From positions 3,423,501-3,487,500 of the forward strand of contig JARFXM010000011.1 of the NCBI GenBank assembly GCA_029532625.1: a stretch of DNA of 64,000 nucleotides, read 5' to 3'. Source of the DNA: Lomentospora prolificans. Taxonomy: Eukaryota > Ascomycota > Sordariomycetes > Microascales > Microascaceae. A program made the position numbers and the translations under genes. The notes below the pieces were generated by a model, which was given only the letters and a program-made list of their open reading frames with translations, had not been told where the DNA came from and searched no databases. Positions 24,001 through 36,090 of the stretch are shown here, one piece after another (the first letter of the stretch is position 1; the number at the start of each line of letters is the position of its first letter).

Positions 24001-27000
24001 AGCTGGGCCAAAGTAGCCTTTCGCCACAACACAAATTCAATCCAATCCCATTCTCGGGAACACAGCTGAGATTTCTGGTCCTTTTCTCAACTGTTGATTT
24101 TTGGGGGCTCTTTTCTATTACCCCTTCGCCTAAAGAACCGCTCTACGAGATACCAGCGTTTGATCGAGGGTTCATGCATGCTTTGCAGAGACATAGATGC
24201 TACCCTGGGGCCCTGTCGAGATGGAGGCCGTGAAGCTTGACGTATTATTTTTTTTCAGGTCCTTCGAGCCCAGATCCATGTTTTGTCGACCACCTCAGTG
24301 CAACCATGAACCTTGCCAAGCGTTTAGGTTGTAGCGTTTCGCGGACATTTTTCGCTCTGCTCTCCGTGTGCATGCATTATCTGGTTCATACCAACAAAAC
24401 TCCTCGCTGGCTGAGCCAATCGGTTCTAGTTGTGGGGAATCACAACGACGAGCTTCTCCAGACTACTCCCCCAAGGTACAGAAAAAGGGTGCTTTTGCAT
24501 CATGGGCCCCATACTACTTTCGAGATGGTATTTTGTGACCTCTTCACCAACACCGGTTCTTCGGAGGAAATGGATCATGAAGAGATCGAGATCCACGGAT
24601 AGGCATATGCGGGTTGCGGGTGGCGTACAGTAAGCATCGCTGCAGCATAATTAACCCTATCGCTGAGATCCGGGATCACCACCCTCCTGTAATGTGTGCA
24701 ATGAAACCCATTCTGCTACTGATAGATATTATCGCACGTCACCCATCCCTCTCGCATGTATGTATATACATTAGGTACACAACATTGCCTCGCCTGAGAT
24801 GACCTAAGACAATCTAAGTTAACTCCCACAATTGTGTGTGTATGTTGGTGTTAGCCCCTGGCTACCATTCCGGCAAGTCGCGAAGACGAGCCTGGAAAGG
24901 TGGTCTAGGCTAGCTCGCACTGGTCTGATGATATCGCTGCACTCAATTTCAGAGCTTAATTGCTCACACGTGGGCGGTCCCTCCTTTCCAGAGATGGAAG
25001 CTGGTATTTAGATTGGGAGAGTCGTGCAAAGTCCTTCTGGCATATGCATGGCCCTGTTCATATGCTCAAGTCTCGTCTAGGAACTTTGATATGCCAGCAG
25101 ACGCTCCCGTCCCCCCTCCCCACCCAGTTGCCACCCCCAACCATTCAGTCCTGTCACGACCGCGGAACCCCAACCGGTACAGAAGTCCGCAACAAAGTGC
25201 ACCGCCGACAGGCGGCTTTTGTAATTATAGCTGGCAAGTGCAACACAGCCCGGCGTTGGCGTGTATATAGTCCTGCGCCCTGCGTTAGGGTACGAATATA
25301 CATGCCGGGTCGCTTGATAGAGGGGGGAAGGTTCGGAGCGGGCTCCGACTGTCTCTGAGCAGAATAACATGGCACTAAAGCTCTCTAAAACAAGCTCTCT
25401 AAAACTATTGATGTTTCCGGACTGCCTGGCTTCGGACTTTACAGGGAACAGACGGAAAAAGAAAAGAAAAAAACAGGGCGTTCTTCCATCCCACAGGTTG
25501 CTCTCACCAGAAGGGGACATGCGGCCCTAGTGAATTGTCAAAAGTGTTACACACGCTAGCCAGCTGGCTGCGGCCTAGAAAGTTAGCCAGGCACTAGCAT
25601 CAGGGCCTCTACCACCCATGTTCTTAAGTATCTCGAGATGAGGACATTTCGCAACTCCTAAAACCTACACCCTTAGAGAGCTGCTCATCCAAGGCCCGAT
25701 GCTTAGGTTGAAGAATGGGATTGACTAAGCAGGCACATGGCATCATTGATGGTTGACGTCAAAAAATGCAGGTGCAAGTGATCAGTAGTAGTCACTACAA
25801 GTAGGTGAACGTCCGCTGAGCCGGACCGTTCCTACCGACATGGCTATTTCCTAGAGATTGAGAAGGTCGTTCTTTGTGTGGAGAAATGTCAAGTGACACG
25901 ACTGACGACTTCCAGCGTCCCCACTTCCCACGTCTTCGGCGGCTCTCCGGCATTCCTCCCTCCTGTTTGATTACACCTCTTGCCCTGTGTTCTCGATTCT
26001 TTTTCGACATTCTTTTCCCGGCACCCCGTTTCGGGGGGTCCGCATAACCAGACCCTGGCCTGATGAGGCGCTATCTTTTACCCCTTCCCTGCCCCTGTGC
26101 CGCAGCGCGTCTTTTCTTGTGTGTGCCTTGGACGTCTTGCAAGAGACCCAAACACATCTCCGCCCACTACGATTACGAGTGTTGTCTTCGACGCACGCCG
26201 CCCCCATTTAAGGTTCCCACCTCACCCTCCGCCAGCCACGCCCCAGCTTTCCTTCTGGGGCTAACCGCTCGCCATTCTTGTTCGCCTCATTTGCCTTGTT
26301 CGCTCAAGCTCCGTTGGTGCAAGAGCCATTGTTGCTATGTGGTACCCGCCTAGGGTCAAGAGCCAAACAGTTGTGAAGGAAGTAGGGCTCTTCGCGCTCC
26401 TAACCTTAGGATATCTCAACTTACGTCGAATCGAAGTGTCAGGATCTCTTTTTTTCTTTTTCTTTAATCTGTTCACTTATTCATTCTACTTGGGAAACCG
26501 GCGGCTGACCCGTGTCCATTGCCAGCCAACGTCCCCGCCCCCATTCTATTTGCGCCAGGCGCATCATCCGCCGTGCATCAAACCGGGCTCTTTTCCCTCG
26601 GCCCTAGTGGCGAGATAGCCCTATTCTTCAGAGTGAAAAAAAAAAAAAAAAGGAAAGAAAAGAAAAGAAAATGCACCCTATTGTAGAGGGTTCCGAATAC
26701 CCAAATAAGATTATTTTCAACCCGTCTTTGTGTGAAAGACACAGGGCAAAGGGGGAAGCAAAAATCTCACACACCGCAAATCTCCGCCAAATGGTAGATT
26801 CCAAGCAGTACTGGTAAAAACAGCAAGAACCTTAGCAGCCCCTATGGTAATAATACCCAAGGTACCGCATCTACATACCGCCATCGTCAAGTCCACCCGC
26901 GGTCGATGCAATGCATCGAGGTAATTGTCGAGAAACCAATGGCCCGTGACCCGCTGCCACGCCAAGGGTACGGAGGATATCCTTCTACCCACGAACGCGA

Positions 27001-28029
27001 CGCTCGTACCCCGTACATTGTTCTGAATTTAATCTCCTACTTGATCCCTGGCCCATATATAAGTGGGATACAGCCGAGGAGACGGAAACACCACCGTCCT
27101 AGGACACTTCTGATTACGGCTATGCGACCGTTTACCGAAAGGCACCATCCCACTTGCGCTGGATGGACACCCTCCGCTCCCGTACTCCATAGTGTACCCG
27201 CGCAGATTCATACACAACACTACACTACACAACCCTAGGTACCGCATTAGTTAGGTATTTAAGTCCGCAAGCGTGCCGCATGCGCAAGTTCGTCTTTCTC
27301 TAGGCATGGTGGGATCCTCCAAATGTTGGCCGGACCTAATTCATCCATCCACCTCAACGCGAGTCCCAAGTTTCCAAAGTACCTACTCCCTCGTTTCCTT
27401 ATCTGGACGGGCTCTCGCTCGCTCGCCTTCCCTCTAGCTCTCTAACCTCCCCTGGTCGACAACCACCAGCCCCGATCCGCAACTTGTGCACCGTACCTCC
27501 GTTCGCCTCTTTTCAAATTGTCTTTTTCCACTGACAAACTCAAACCCGGCCCAGCGCTTCAGGCCCTTCATTTGCGGGTAAATATCGGTAGCCTGACTGG
27601 TTTCTGTCTGTTGCCCAGTTCTTCCCGCTCTTGTATAAGGCTTATATAGATTACCTCTATTCTCCCATATAGCCCATTAACCTACTTCCGCCCTTCTCAG
27701 ATCAGTGGCCGTTTCAGGTCTTCTAGCCTTGGGTGGATGATATTTAAAACTACAGGGTAGAGCTGTCGAGGAGCTTGCAAAGCTTTGACATCTTAAACTC
27801 TTCTACCTAAGGGTCTTGCTCAGCTTCAAGTACACTTCGTCCCGTCGTTATTCACAAAGCACCCCCCCCACGACTACGCCTTTGCATTCTCGCGTCTGAA
27901 GGCGGACTTACACACTCACATTCTTCAACACACTCGCTTTCTTACACGCCACCGCCCCACGCTATATTGTGTTCTTTCGGCCTCGCCTATTACCAGCACA
28001 CAGAACTTTGAACAAAGAAAAAGAAAAAG
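21097..28029. other. Seven-kilobase gene-poor region
   Basis: No gene here can be supported. Frames up to about 147 aa exist on both strands (for example 24237-24602 plus, 121 aa, and 25077-25520 minus) but show no domain, exon pattern or codon bias. A purine tract starting with A16 lies at 26636-26670. The last 700 bases, C/T-rich with TATA-like elements (TATTTAAA near 27740 and TTATATAG near 27640), are the likely promoter and leader of the beta-glucosidase. No tRNA, LTR or terminal inverted repeat was recognised. Confidence 0.5.
26636..26670. repeat. A16 plus AAAAG purine tract
   Basis: Sixteen adenines are followed by AAAGA/AAAAG repeats up to about 26670 in the gene-poor region. It is a simple low-complexity tract. 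Confidence 0.85.
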
Positions 28030-31000
28030 ATGGGTTCTTTGGATTTTCGCAACGAGGATCACGACTCGGACTCAAACGTGTCTCCCATGGAGAGCGACAT
28101 GGCCAACTCGACGCCAAACACGGAATTTTCGCCTCCATGCAGCCCCCAGCACAAGGCCCAAATTCTCAAGGACACGAGGCTTTCTGCTAGGAAAAAGCTC
28201 GCCCAGTTGACCTTGGAAGAGAAGGTACGGACGCACCAACTCATCTGTTACTAGATCGGCGCCGAACGAGACCGATACTAACATGGCTGCCACAAAAGGT
28301 GTCGCTCTTGACAGCTGCCGATTTTTGGAGAACCAAATCCATCCCAGAAAAGAACATTCCTTCGATCAAGACGACCGATGGCCCTAACGGTGCTCGAGGC
28401 GGCATTTTTGTCGGCGGAACCAAGGTCAGTTTCCCCTTAATCGACTTATACGGTTGATCATATTATCGGTGTCTCGTTCTCAGTGTTAACCTTCAATCAT
28501 AGGCCGCCCTCTTTCCCTGTGGCGTTTCCCTGGCTGCGACCTGGAACAAGGCCCTCCTCCGTGAGGTTGGTCACCACCTTGCCAACGAAGTGAGAGCGAG
28601 ATCCGCGAATATGCTTCTTGCCCCAACTATCTGCATGCATAGACACCCTCTTGGAGGACGCAACTTTGAGTCCTTCTCCGAAGATCCCCTCCTTACTGGA
28701 AAGCTGTCTGCCCAATATGTTCGAGGCCTCCAGGAGAAGGGTGTTTCGGCCACTGTTAAGCGTAGGTCTCACTTCGTCATTGTGCAATTCTCGCTCTCAT
28801 TTTATTAATGCTGTATAGACTTCGTTGCCAACGAACAGGAGACCCACCGACTCACCGTCGACTCGGTCGTCGCCGAGCGCCCCCTTCGAGAGATTTACCT
28901 CCGTCCATTTGAAATCACTGTTAGAGAGGCGAACCCGTGGGCGATCATGTCTTCCTACAACCTTATCAACGGTATCCACGCCGACATGAATGAACACACC
29001 TTGAAGGACATCCTTCGTGGTGAATGGGGCTATGACGGGTATGTTTATGCTTTTATTCGTATGCCAGGTAGAGGCTAGAAATTCAACTAACGTCACCTAG
29101 TGCCGTGATATCCGATTGGGCCGGTATGAACTCCACCGCCGAATCGCTGAAGGCCGGGTGTGATATTGAGTTTCCTTATTCTCCCAAGTGGCGGTTTGAA
29201 AAGCTTATCGACGCGCTCAATAAGGGCCAGGTGACTCAGGAGGATATTGATCGTGCTGCTGAGAATGTCCTCACATTGGTCGAGCGTCTCAAGGGAGATG
29301 ACATGTCTCCCGAGGAACCTGAGCGAGAGGATGACCAACCCGAAACGAGACAGCTCATCAGGACTGCCGGGGCAGAAGGTCTCACACTATTGAAGAATGA
29401 AGGTGCGGTCCTACCCCTTTGCGCCGATACGACCAAGGTTGCAGTTATTGGACCCAACGCAAACCGGGCAATTGCTGGTGGTGGCGGTAGCGCGAGTCTT
29501 AACCCCTACTACAACACCATCCCGCTCGATAGCATTAAGAGAACGGCGAAGAAGGAGGTCATCTTTGCTCAGGGTTGCCATATTTACAAGTGGCTTCCCG
29601 TTGCCTCGCCCTATTGTACCGAGAAGTCTGGTCAACCTGGCGTAAACATTGACTGGTTCAGAGGCGATAAGTTCGAGGGCGAACCCGTTGTTGTTCAACG
29701 AAGGACCAACACCGACCTGTTCCTGTGGGATTCCGCTCCGCTGAGTCAGGTCGGCCCTGAGTGGTCTGCCGTTGCCACAACTTATCTAACCCCTTCCTCG
29801 TCCGGACGCCACACGATTAGCTTTATGAGTGTTGGACCCGGCAAACTGTATGTCAACGGAAAGTTGGAGCTGGATCTTTGGGATTGGACTGAAGAGGGCG
29901 AGGCTATGTTTGATGGTTCTATCGACTATCTTGTGGATGTCGACATGGAGGCCGGCAAACCCGTCGAGCTCAAGGTCGAGATGACGAACGAACTCCGACC
30001 AGTGTCCAAGCAGAAGCAATTTGGAATTACTCACAAGTACGGCGGGTGCCGCATTGGATTCAAAGAGCAGGACCAGGTCGACTACATCCAGGAGGCCGTC
30101 GACGCCGCCAAGGCTGCAGATGTCGCCGTTGTTATCGTGGGTCTCGATGCTGAGTGGGAGTCCGAAGGCTATGACAGACAGACGATGGATCTGCCAGTTG
30201 ATGGCACCCAGAATCGCCTGATCGAGGCAGTTGTGGCAGCGAATCCCAAGACCGTTGTCGTCAACCAATCGGGCACTCCGGTCACTATGCCCTGGGCTGA
30301 CAAGGTCCCAGCCATCCTTCAAGGCTGGTACCAGGGACAGGAGGCTGGAAATGCCCTTGCCGACGTACTCTTCGGAATCCAGAGCCCTACCGGAAAGCTT
30401 CCTGTAAGTAAAAGAAATGCCGGGTTGATTTCCGGTGAGTCCATCTAACAGTTGAACTAGTGCACATTCCCCAAGCGGATTGAGGACACCCCCGCCTACC
30501 ACACCTGGCCGGGTGAGAACCTCAAGGTTGTATATGGAGAGGGCATTTTTATTGGTTATAGGCACTACGAGCGTTCCAAGATCGAGCCCCTGTTCCCCTT
30601 TGGACATGGTATCTCCTACACGACCTTTGAGTATGGTCGACCAGAACTCAAGCAGCGTGTCCTGACGGAAGATGGCACCATTGATATCATCATGGGCATT
30701 AGCAACACCGGCGCTGTTGATGGCGCTGAGATCATCCAGGTGTACGTCAGTGATGAGAAGTCTCGTCTTCCTCGACCGGAGAAGGAGCTTGTCGCGTTCG
30801 AAAAGGTTGCCCTCCCTGCCGGAGAGACTCGCCATATCCGTATTAGCCTCGACAAGCAGGCCGTCGGTTACTACGACACTTCACTCAACGCCTGGATTGC
30901 AGAGGAGGGTACTTTCAAGGTTCTCATTGGCGCCTCTTCTGCAGACATCCGGTACGTGATTCCCCATTTGACCCACGAGTCCCCTTTCAAACGTCTTGAG

Positions 31001-31082
31001 AGCCCTGCCATGTACTAACCCCGCTCGGTTTAGGCATACCGCTACCTTCGAAGTCAAGGAGTCATTCACCTGGGTCTTCTGA
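28030..31082 (+). CDS. Intracellular GH3 beta-glucosidase with PA14 insertion
   Basis: Seven exons: 28030-28224, 28299-28424, 28503-28761, 28819-29038, 29101-30403, 30461-30951, 31034-31082. They give 880 aa and all phases close. The N-terminal domain has DGPNGAR (D92), HPLGGRNFESFSEDP and, across the exon 3/4 junction, KHFVANEQE. The nucleophile motif is SDW (D272) in VISDWAGMNS, rebuilt across the exon 4/5 junction. The second domain contains a PA14-type insert (about 435-575) and WESEGYDR near residue 619, which should include the acid/base Glu. A fibronectin-III-like domain closes the protein. There is no signal peptide, so the enzyme is probably cytosolic and hydrolyses imported beta-glucosides such as cellobiose. 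Two CCCCAC words (27866-27871, 27955-27960) fit the CreA consensus in the leader, which is weak evidence for glucose repression. Confidence 0.93.
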
Positions 31083-32325
31083 GCAGTTCCACTCCCGCTG
31101 GTGTCCCCGTCGACGCCCCTGTAGCGCCTTCGTCCACTTCCGCTATCTCCCTCATCAACCACGTCTTCCTTGTCTACTTTTTTTTCCGTCTTTCTTCCAT
31201 CTTTGATGGCTTCTATTCCGCAGCCCCCTTCCACAATCACAAATAGACACAGGGGGGCTGCCAATGCATCTATAACTTATTGCCTTCTCTTCTTGTCTAT
31301 TTTTTACTTATTTTGATTCGCCATTGATTCTAGTTCCCTTAAACTTCTCTTTCCATTTTCGTTTATGGCATCATGACGTTTTCATTTGTTGCCTCTAGCC
31401 TGTTAGAGGCCTAACACTCTTGATATACCACAACTACCCCTCGACGCCTGCATCTCGCTCGACCATGCAACTCTGTGGGTGAACACTGGCACACCAGAAA
31501 TGAAGTCCAGGTTTCTGAAAACGGTAACCTAAAAGGGACGGGATCCGATGCGTCTTGGGCACATGTTTCAACCGGAACCTTGTTTGGATATATATTTAGG
31601 TGGACCGACGAGACACGCCATTTTAGACATGAATACCACATCTTGAGTTGCCTAGCTGCCGCCCTGTGTCTCTGTCCTTGACGTTACATTTACTTCCGTA
31701 GGATAAATGGGGACTTGTTGTGCAGATAAAACAATGCTGGGGTTGGATACTCAAGCCGGCATCGATCGCGTGGAGTTGGGTGGCTCACCGCGAGCCTAGA
31801 GTGGTGGAACATCTAGATATCCCAGCAATTCGGGGATCCACCTGCACGGGGCAAGATTAAGGATCGAACTAGCCTTAGGAATAGTTCTACGGGGAAAGCG
31901 GAATCACAGTCGGGACTTGCATCATCTAGTCAGATGACCCTCAATGCGTAAATATCTCAGCATGACGGCGAGAAGTGGGAGAGTTTCCCACCGTTCTGCA
32001 TGCATCCACATCGTGTAATAGAGGCGCGCTCCAGCAAGTTAGGTCAAAAGCCAGCATCAAATATGGGCTTCTGCTTCCAGATGCGTTGGCTCAAAGTACC
32101 AGGTACTTCTGCACATCCCCACCCCGTCTTGGGGTTTCGGGCCGCCGATACCGTATGTGAATATTTGCCGAATATTAGCCATCAACTTCACCTCGAATGC
32201 CTCATTGGCAGTGGCACAGACGTTCCAAAATTTTGCCTTGCATAAATTTACAGCCAACGAAAACCAGCGGAAGATTCCTTTTCCTTTTCTTCTTCTTCTT
32301 CTTCTTTTTCTCCTTGATTCTTCCG
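31083..32325. other. Spacer between beta-glucosidase and URI genes
   Basis: The first few hundred C/T-rich bases are likely 3' untranslated sequence. The last 60 bases before 32326 are a TTC/TTCTT pyrimidine tract typical of a fungal transcription start region. No gene was seen. Confidence 0.55.
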
Positions 32326-34170
32326 ATGACGGCTGTGAAGGACAGCTTCCTCGACCTCGAGCGCCACGTCCGGCAGCTTGAGGCCAACGTCACGAAACTG
32401 AAGAAGGCCTTGGATCATTGGCGGCAATGGGACGTCGAGTACGAGGCTCTTAAGGAGGAGGTACAGGCGGTGTCTGAGGCAGGGGAAGCTGCCGAAATGG
32501 CGCGCATCCGGAGCGGCTTTGAAGGCGACCTCGTCAATAAAAAGGAGATGGACGAGATTTTCGGCCGCGGCCCCACCTCGGCCACCCGAACCGCGGCGCA
32601 GGTTGCCAACATTCTTCAGCGGCGCCTCGACTACGTCGGCAAGAACATCCAGACGCTGGAGAGGCAGGTGAAAGAGGCCGAGAGGAAGCTGGAGGCGGCC
32701 AACGTGATTAGTGACCCGGGTGCGACGGATGAGAATGGGCTGCCTATTACGGAGATTTTTGAGAGGCTTGATGACGATGACAATGTCATTTCTCACGAGC
32801 TATGGACTCCTGGGAGTAAAGCCCCGCAGGTGCAGGAGATTATGCAAAAGGCTGGCGTAGGCCTCGCGTCGAGCTCGAAAGAGACGGCGCTTCCCGCACC
32901 ATCTGAGGTGTCTCAGCCTGATGAACCAACTAAACCTGAGGACCGCGAGGCGAAGCCCAAAGCACCTCAGGCACCTGCAACTCGAACCTTGCAACCGGCC
33001 GCTAGCCTACCTGTTCGTTCAAAGGAGATCGTCTCCGATGTCGAGCCAGCGCCCGAAGAGCAGCCGGAGATGTCTCGCGCGGCGCAACGAGTCCAGAGGA
33101 TCATGGACAAAGCTCGCCAGCAGGAAGAGATTAGCAAGCAGGCGCCTGTACTTCCCGTTGATGAATCACCCGAGGATGCCGCCCTCCGACGACAGATGCT
33201 GGACTACACCATGGACCACTCTAATCCTATCAACGGCGGCATGGGTGAGATTGTTGCCGTCATGACAGACCTTCACTATGAAGACTCGGATGACGATTCA
33301 TTCAATAGCTTTGAGGATGACGATGAGAAAGAAGACGACGACGAAGAGGATGATGACGATGATGAAGATGAATACGGTAGAACCACGCGTCGCGTCGTGA
33401 GCGCTAAGTATCAGGAGCGCATGCTCGACCTCGAACGACGCCTAGGGGTGCAGTCACGGTTTACACGCCAGTTAGCTAGCGAAATCGAAGTTGACGATGA
33501 AGATGATTCTAAAGAGGAGGGAATCGGCAAGATTATCGTGAGGCGTACCGAAGCTGAGCCATCGAAAGAGCCTCCTGCCAAGAATGAACCATCTTCAGCC
33601 GACACACCGCCTAATGCTGGAATCCTCAAGCCCAGCGGTGTGTCTAGCGCGAAGAAAAGCGTCAAGTTTGCCCAGGAATTGGATATCGCCCCAGCCGAGG
33701 TCGAACCCCGGGTCGATGAATTGACTGATGCGACCAAGCCCGGAAAGGGGCAGAATCCTGTTAGCGAGTTCATCATTGAGCAAACAGGGCCCCAATCCGC
33801 CCAGACACAGCCCGAGCGCCCGCGCAAGATCTCGCGATTCCAAAAGATGAAGGCCGCCGCCTCCGAGACCAAGGAAGAAGAGCTGCAAAAAACGGAAGCT
33901 GAACAGGATACTATTATGCAGCCCCTTGCCTGGTCAGACACCCCTACCAGCCATAGGAAGGCATCCAAGGCCGCCAGCATGGATGGTTTCGACGAGGAAA
34001 TCACTCAACGAGAGATTGCCGACGAGTACCACCGCCGGCGCCGTAGGATGATTCAGCAGCAGGGTGGCTTCCTCAAGGAGGAACAGAACCCCATCGAGCC
34101 GATTGGCGACGACGGGGAGCCGCCGCAGCGGATGAGCCGGTTCAAGGCTGCCCGCTTAGCGAAGGACTAG
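32326..34170 (+). CDS. URI/Bud27-like unconventional prefoldin, with DUF3835
   Basis: A single exon of 614 aa from the ATG at 32326. The frame opens further upstream at 32197, but that extension translates a TTC pyrimidine tract and is rejected as coding. Residues 1-125 form a prefoldin-type alpha fold with two coiled coils (LERHVRQLEANVTKLKKALD and LERQVKEAERKLEAANVIS). The middle is acidic and disordered with a long Asp/Glu run. The C-terminus carries the DUF3835 signature found in fungal Bud27/URI (EEITQREIADEYHRRRRRMI). In yeast and human this protein is an RPB5-binding scaffold that assists cytoplasmic assembly of RNA polymerases and TOR signalling; human URI also binds phosphatase PP1-gamma. 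Here GILK (432-435) is followed by KSVKF (444-448), a SILK plus RVxF docking pair. It is convergent with nudC. Confidence 0.87.
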   Translation: MTAVKDSFLDLERHVRQLEANVTKLKKALDHWRQWDVEYEALKEEVQAVSEAGEAAEMARIRSGFEGDLVNKKEMDEIFGRGPTSATRTAAQVANILQRRLDYVGKNIQTLERQVKEAERKLEAANVISDPGATDENGLPITEIFERLDDDDNVISHELWTPGSKAPQVQEIMQKAGVGLASSSKETALPAPSEVSQPDEPTKPEDREAKPKAPQAPATRTLQPAASLPVRSKEIVSDVEPAPEEQPEMSRAAQRVQRIMDKARQQEEISKQAPVLPVDESPEDAALRRQMLDYTMDHSNPINGGMGEIVAVMTDLHYEDSDDDSFNSFEDDDEKEDDDEEDDDDDEDEYGRTTRRVVSAKYQERMLDLERRLGVQSRFTRQLASEIEVDDEDDSKEEGIGKIIVRRTEAEPSKEPPAKNEPSSADTPPNAGILKPSGVSSAKKSVKFAQELDIAPAEVEPRVDELTDATKPGKGQNPVSEFIIEQTGPQSAQTQPERPRKISRFQKMKAAASETKEEELQKTEAEQDTIMQPLAWSDTPTSHRKASKAASMDGFDEEITQREIADEYHRRRRRMIQQQGGFLKEEQNPIEPIGDDGEPPQRMSRFKAARLAKD

Positions 34171-34732
34171 GTAGAGACTATGATGCTCTCGATAGTCGGA
34201 TATACCGCCAATGGAGCAAAATGTTCTCGTCGCCTATTCCACTCCTGTTTATTGTAAAATCATCAGCGAAACACACCAGTGGGCTCACGCCTCACTACTC
34301 ACGAGTGTAAATCAAGTCAACGTTTAGTACACTAATTTAGACCTACAGCGCATTTCAGTCTTTCCCTATAGTACGAATCTACTTCGACTTGGAACGCTTC
34401 AATATCTGACAATTGATGGGTTGCAGCTTCAATCTGCCTCCACATTACTAGCAGTTCCTAGAGCGACGAAGGGCTCTCTGACGCCACAACCCTTGGCTAT
34501 TCTCTTCCCATGGTTTCGGCGATTTTAACAGCCCTTCACATGTTGTCAGTTTTCTTGTGTGGCAATATATGAATGTGAATAGAGTTTACAGGTAGCCTCC
34601 ACAATATAATGTTTGCTGTTTCTTTCATTCATTAGCACATAATTTTAGACTATCGCCGCGTCTCATACTGCCTGCAATCCCCTCAGACGTATTCTCAGTA
34701 TTTACTGAAGGCCACACCACGTAACACCATTT
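34171..34732. other. Convergent spacer between URI and nudC
   Basis: An A/T-rich 3' spacer shared by two converging genes. It contains no gene or distinctive repeat. Confidence 0.6.
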
Positions 34733-35473
34733 TTAACTGATCTTTGCTTTGCTAAAGTCCATCTCGGGATGTTGTTCCTGGAACTTCTTCAAGATATCCA
34801 TCTTCTTCTGCTCATCCGAGGTAGGGAGTCCTTGCTCTTTCTGTCTCTGGTCGAACATCATCTTCTCGACCATGGCACGTGTTTGACCATCTAGGTCAGA
34901 CAGCTTCGACTCGCCTGGGTTAATCTTGGTCACGTCAATCTTGGGCGCAGTGGTGATGACATGGGCCCACCACTCCATCTTGTTGACCTTGTCGAGGTGG
35001 ATTTCGATGGTCTTGGTGCCATCGGGGGCGGTAGTAAGGGTCCAGGTCGAGTCATCGACGAGGATAGGGTGAGGAAAATCACCCTGCATGGAATATATAT
35101 TAGTTATGGTTCACAGAAATTGAGCAAGGTTCTCTCCAGCGGGGACAGACGCACGCTGATAACGGGGTCCTGGCCCTTGATGCCAGCCACGAGCTTCGTC
35201 TTCTTGATATCGACGATGAGGTCCCTTCCCTTCAGATTACCAGGGACGGTAATGTAAATGTCGACGTCTCCGATTGTTTGAGTCCATTTGTAGGGAAGAG
35301 CGGCTTGCTCCTCGGCCTCCTTTGCCCGCGCGGCGGCCTCTTGTTCGGGGGTGAGTTCTATGGAGGGGCCGTTAGCTACACGAGCTCGGCGCGCAGACAA
35401 TCTCGACGGGTAGAGGGTTGAGTTCCGCTGGTGAAATAAACATGTTATTGTGGTACGTACCTTTGTCGGCCAT
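34733..35473 (-). CDS. nudC: Nuclear movement protein NudC (CS domain)
   Basis: Three exons on the minus strand: 35473-35461 (13 bases, MADK plus one base), 35357-35155, 35083-34733, encoding 188 aa. The tiny first exon is supported by a GTACGT donor and by the join MADKELTPEQEAAARAK. The CS/p23-like domain spans about residues 25-125: YKWTQTIGDVDIYITVPG, LVAGIKGQDPVI, GDFPHPILVDDSTW, KMEWWAHVI. The C-terminal helix contains QKEQGLPTSDEQKKMDILKK and ends HPEMDFSKAKIS, the usual NudC tail. NudC acts with the dynein/LIS1 (NudF) pathway in nuclear migration and as an Hsp90-associated chaperone. The length matches fungal NudC (about 190-200 aa). It is head-to-head with tfb3, with 617 bp between start codons. 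Confidence 0.94.
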
Positions 35474-36090
35474 TTTTTTTTTGTCACCTCTCTCTTTCAG
35501 AATCTGGATAGGTAAGCTTGAGGAGATGTTTTGAGCAAACCTTCGAAGGTGGTCGAAGATTCCAAGGCTGATAAAGGCTTTGGTGGGGTTATGGTTGGTA
35601 TTAATGCCAGGCGCTGAGAGAGCCAGCAGGAGCACCCCACATCAACACTGACAAATGCCTAAACTCTGACGTGGGTGGGAAAAAGGTGTGCCAGCCAGCT
35701 AAAAATGTTAGTGGCTTGGCCCAAGCTTTGGCAGTCCCAGTGGCTAGATGCGCCTGCTGCAATAGTCAGCCTCGCTCACATTCACATCTGTATATTTTCG
35801 ACGTAACAGGCACTTGGCTCTTCTAGTCAAACTCGTCACAGCATTTCAAGGAATGCTCAATCCTTGACGCCGCTTTGGTTTCAATTCCCTCTTTTTAACA
35901 GCAGGAATCGACAACCAACACATCGCCAATGTTTTGAATTCGCATCTCATTTCCGTTGCGGAAATAGTTCTTGCCCTTCGCCACCTCGGCGCAGGCACAC
36001 CTCTGGCTTTCCTCCCACGAGCTCTCCTACCCACCCACTCGACCCGGACGGCCTTTACCCTGTTCGAGGCGAGCAAATACTCTGAAAAGA
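35474..36090. promoter_or_regulatory. Shared divergent promoter region of nudC and tfb3
   Basis: This 617-bp stretch separates two outward-facing start codons, so it must hold both promoters. It contains a GCCAGCCAGC motif near 35691 and no recognisable TATA box. The upstream in-frame extension of tfb3 (from 35971) lies inside it and is judged non-coding. Confidence 0.5.

Noticed and set aside
24237..24602. 121-aa plus-strand frame
   Set aside because: It has a plausible hydrophobic segment but no family resemblance or splice context. It is left inside the gene-poor region description.
17893..27649. Shared AAGGCTTATATAG at 17893 and 27637
   Set aside because: Many 13-base matches are expected by chance in a window of this size, and the flanks do not match.
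32197..32325. 43-residue N-terminal extension of the URI protein
   Set aside because: It translates a TTC pyrimidine tract (poly-Phe); the conserved prefoldin segment begins right after the ATG at 32326.
35971..36090. 40-residue N-terminal extension of Tfb3
   Set aside because: It lies in the divergent promoter and does not resemble MAT1/Tfb3; the ATG at 36091 gives the expected start.
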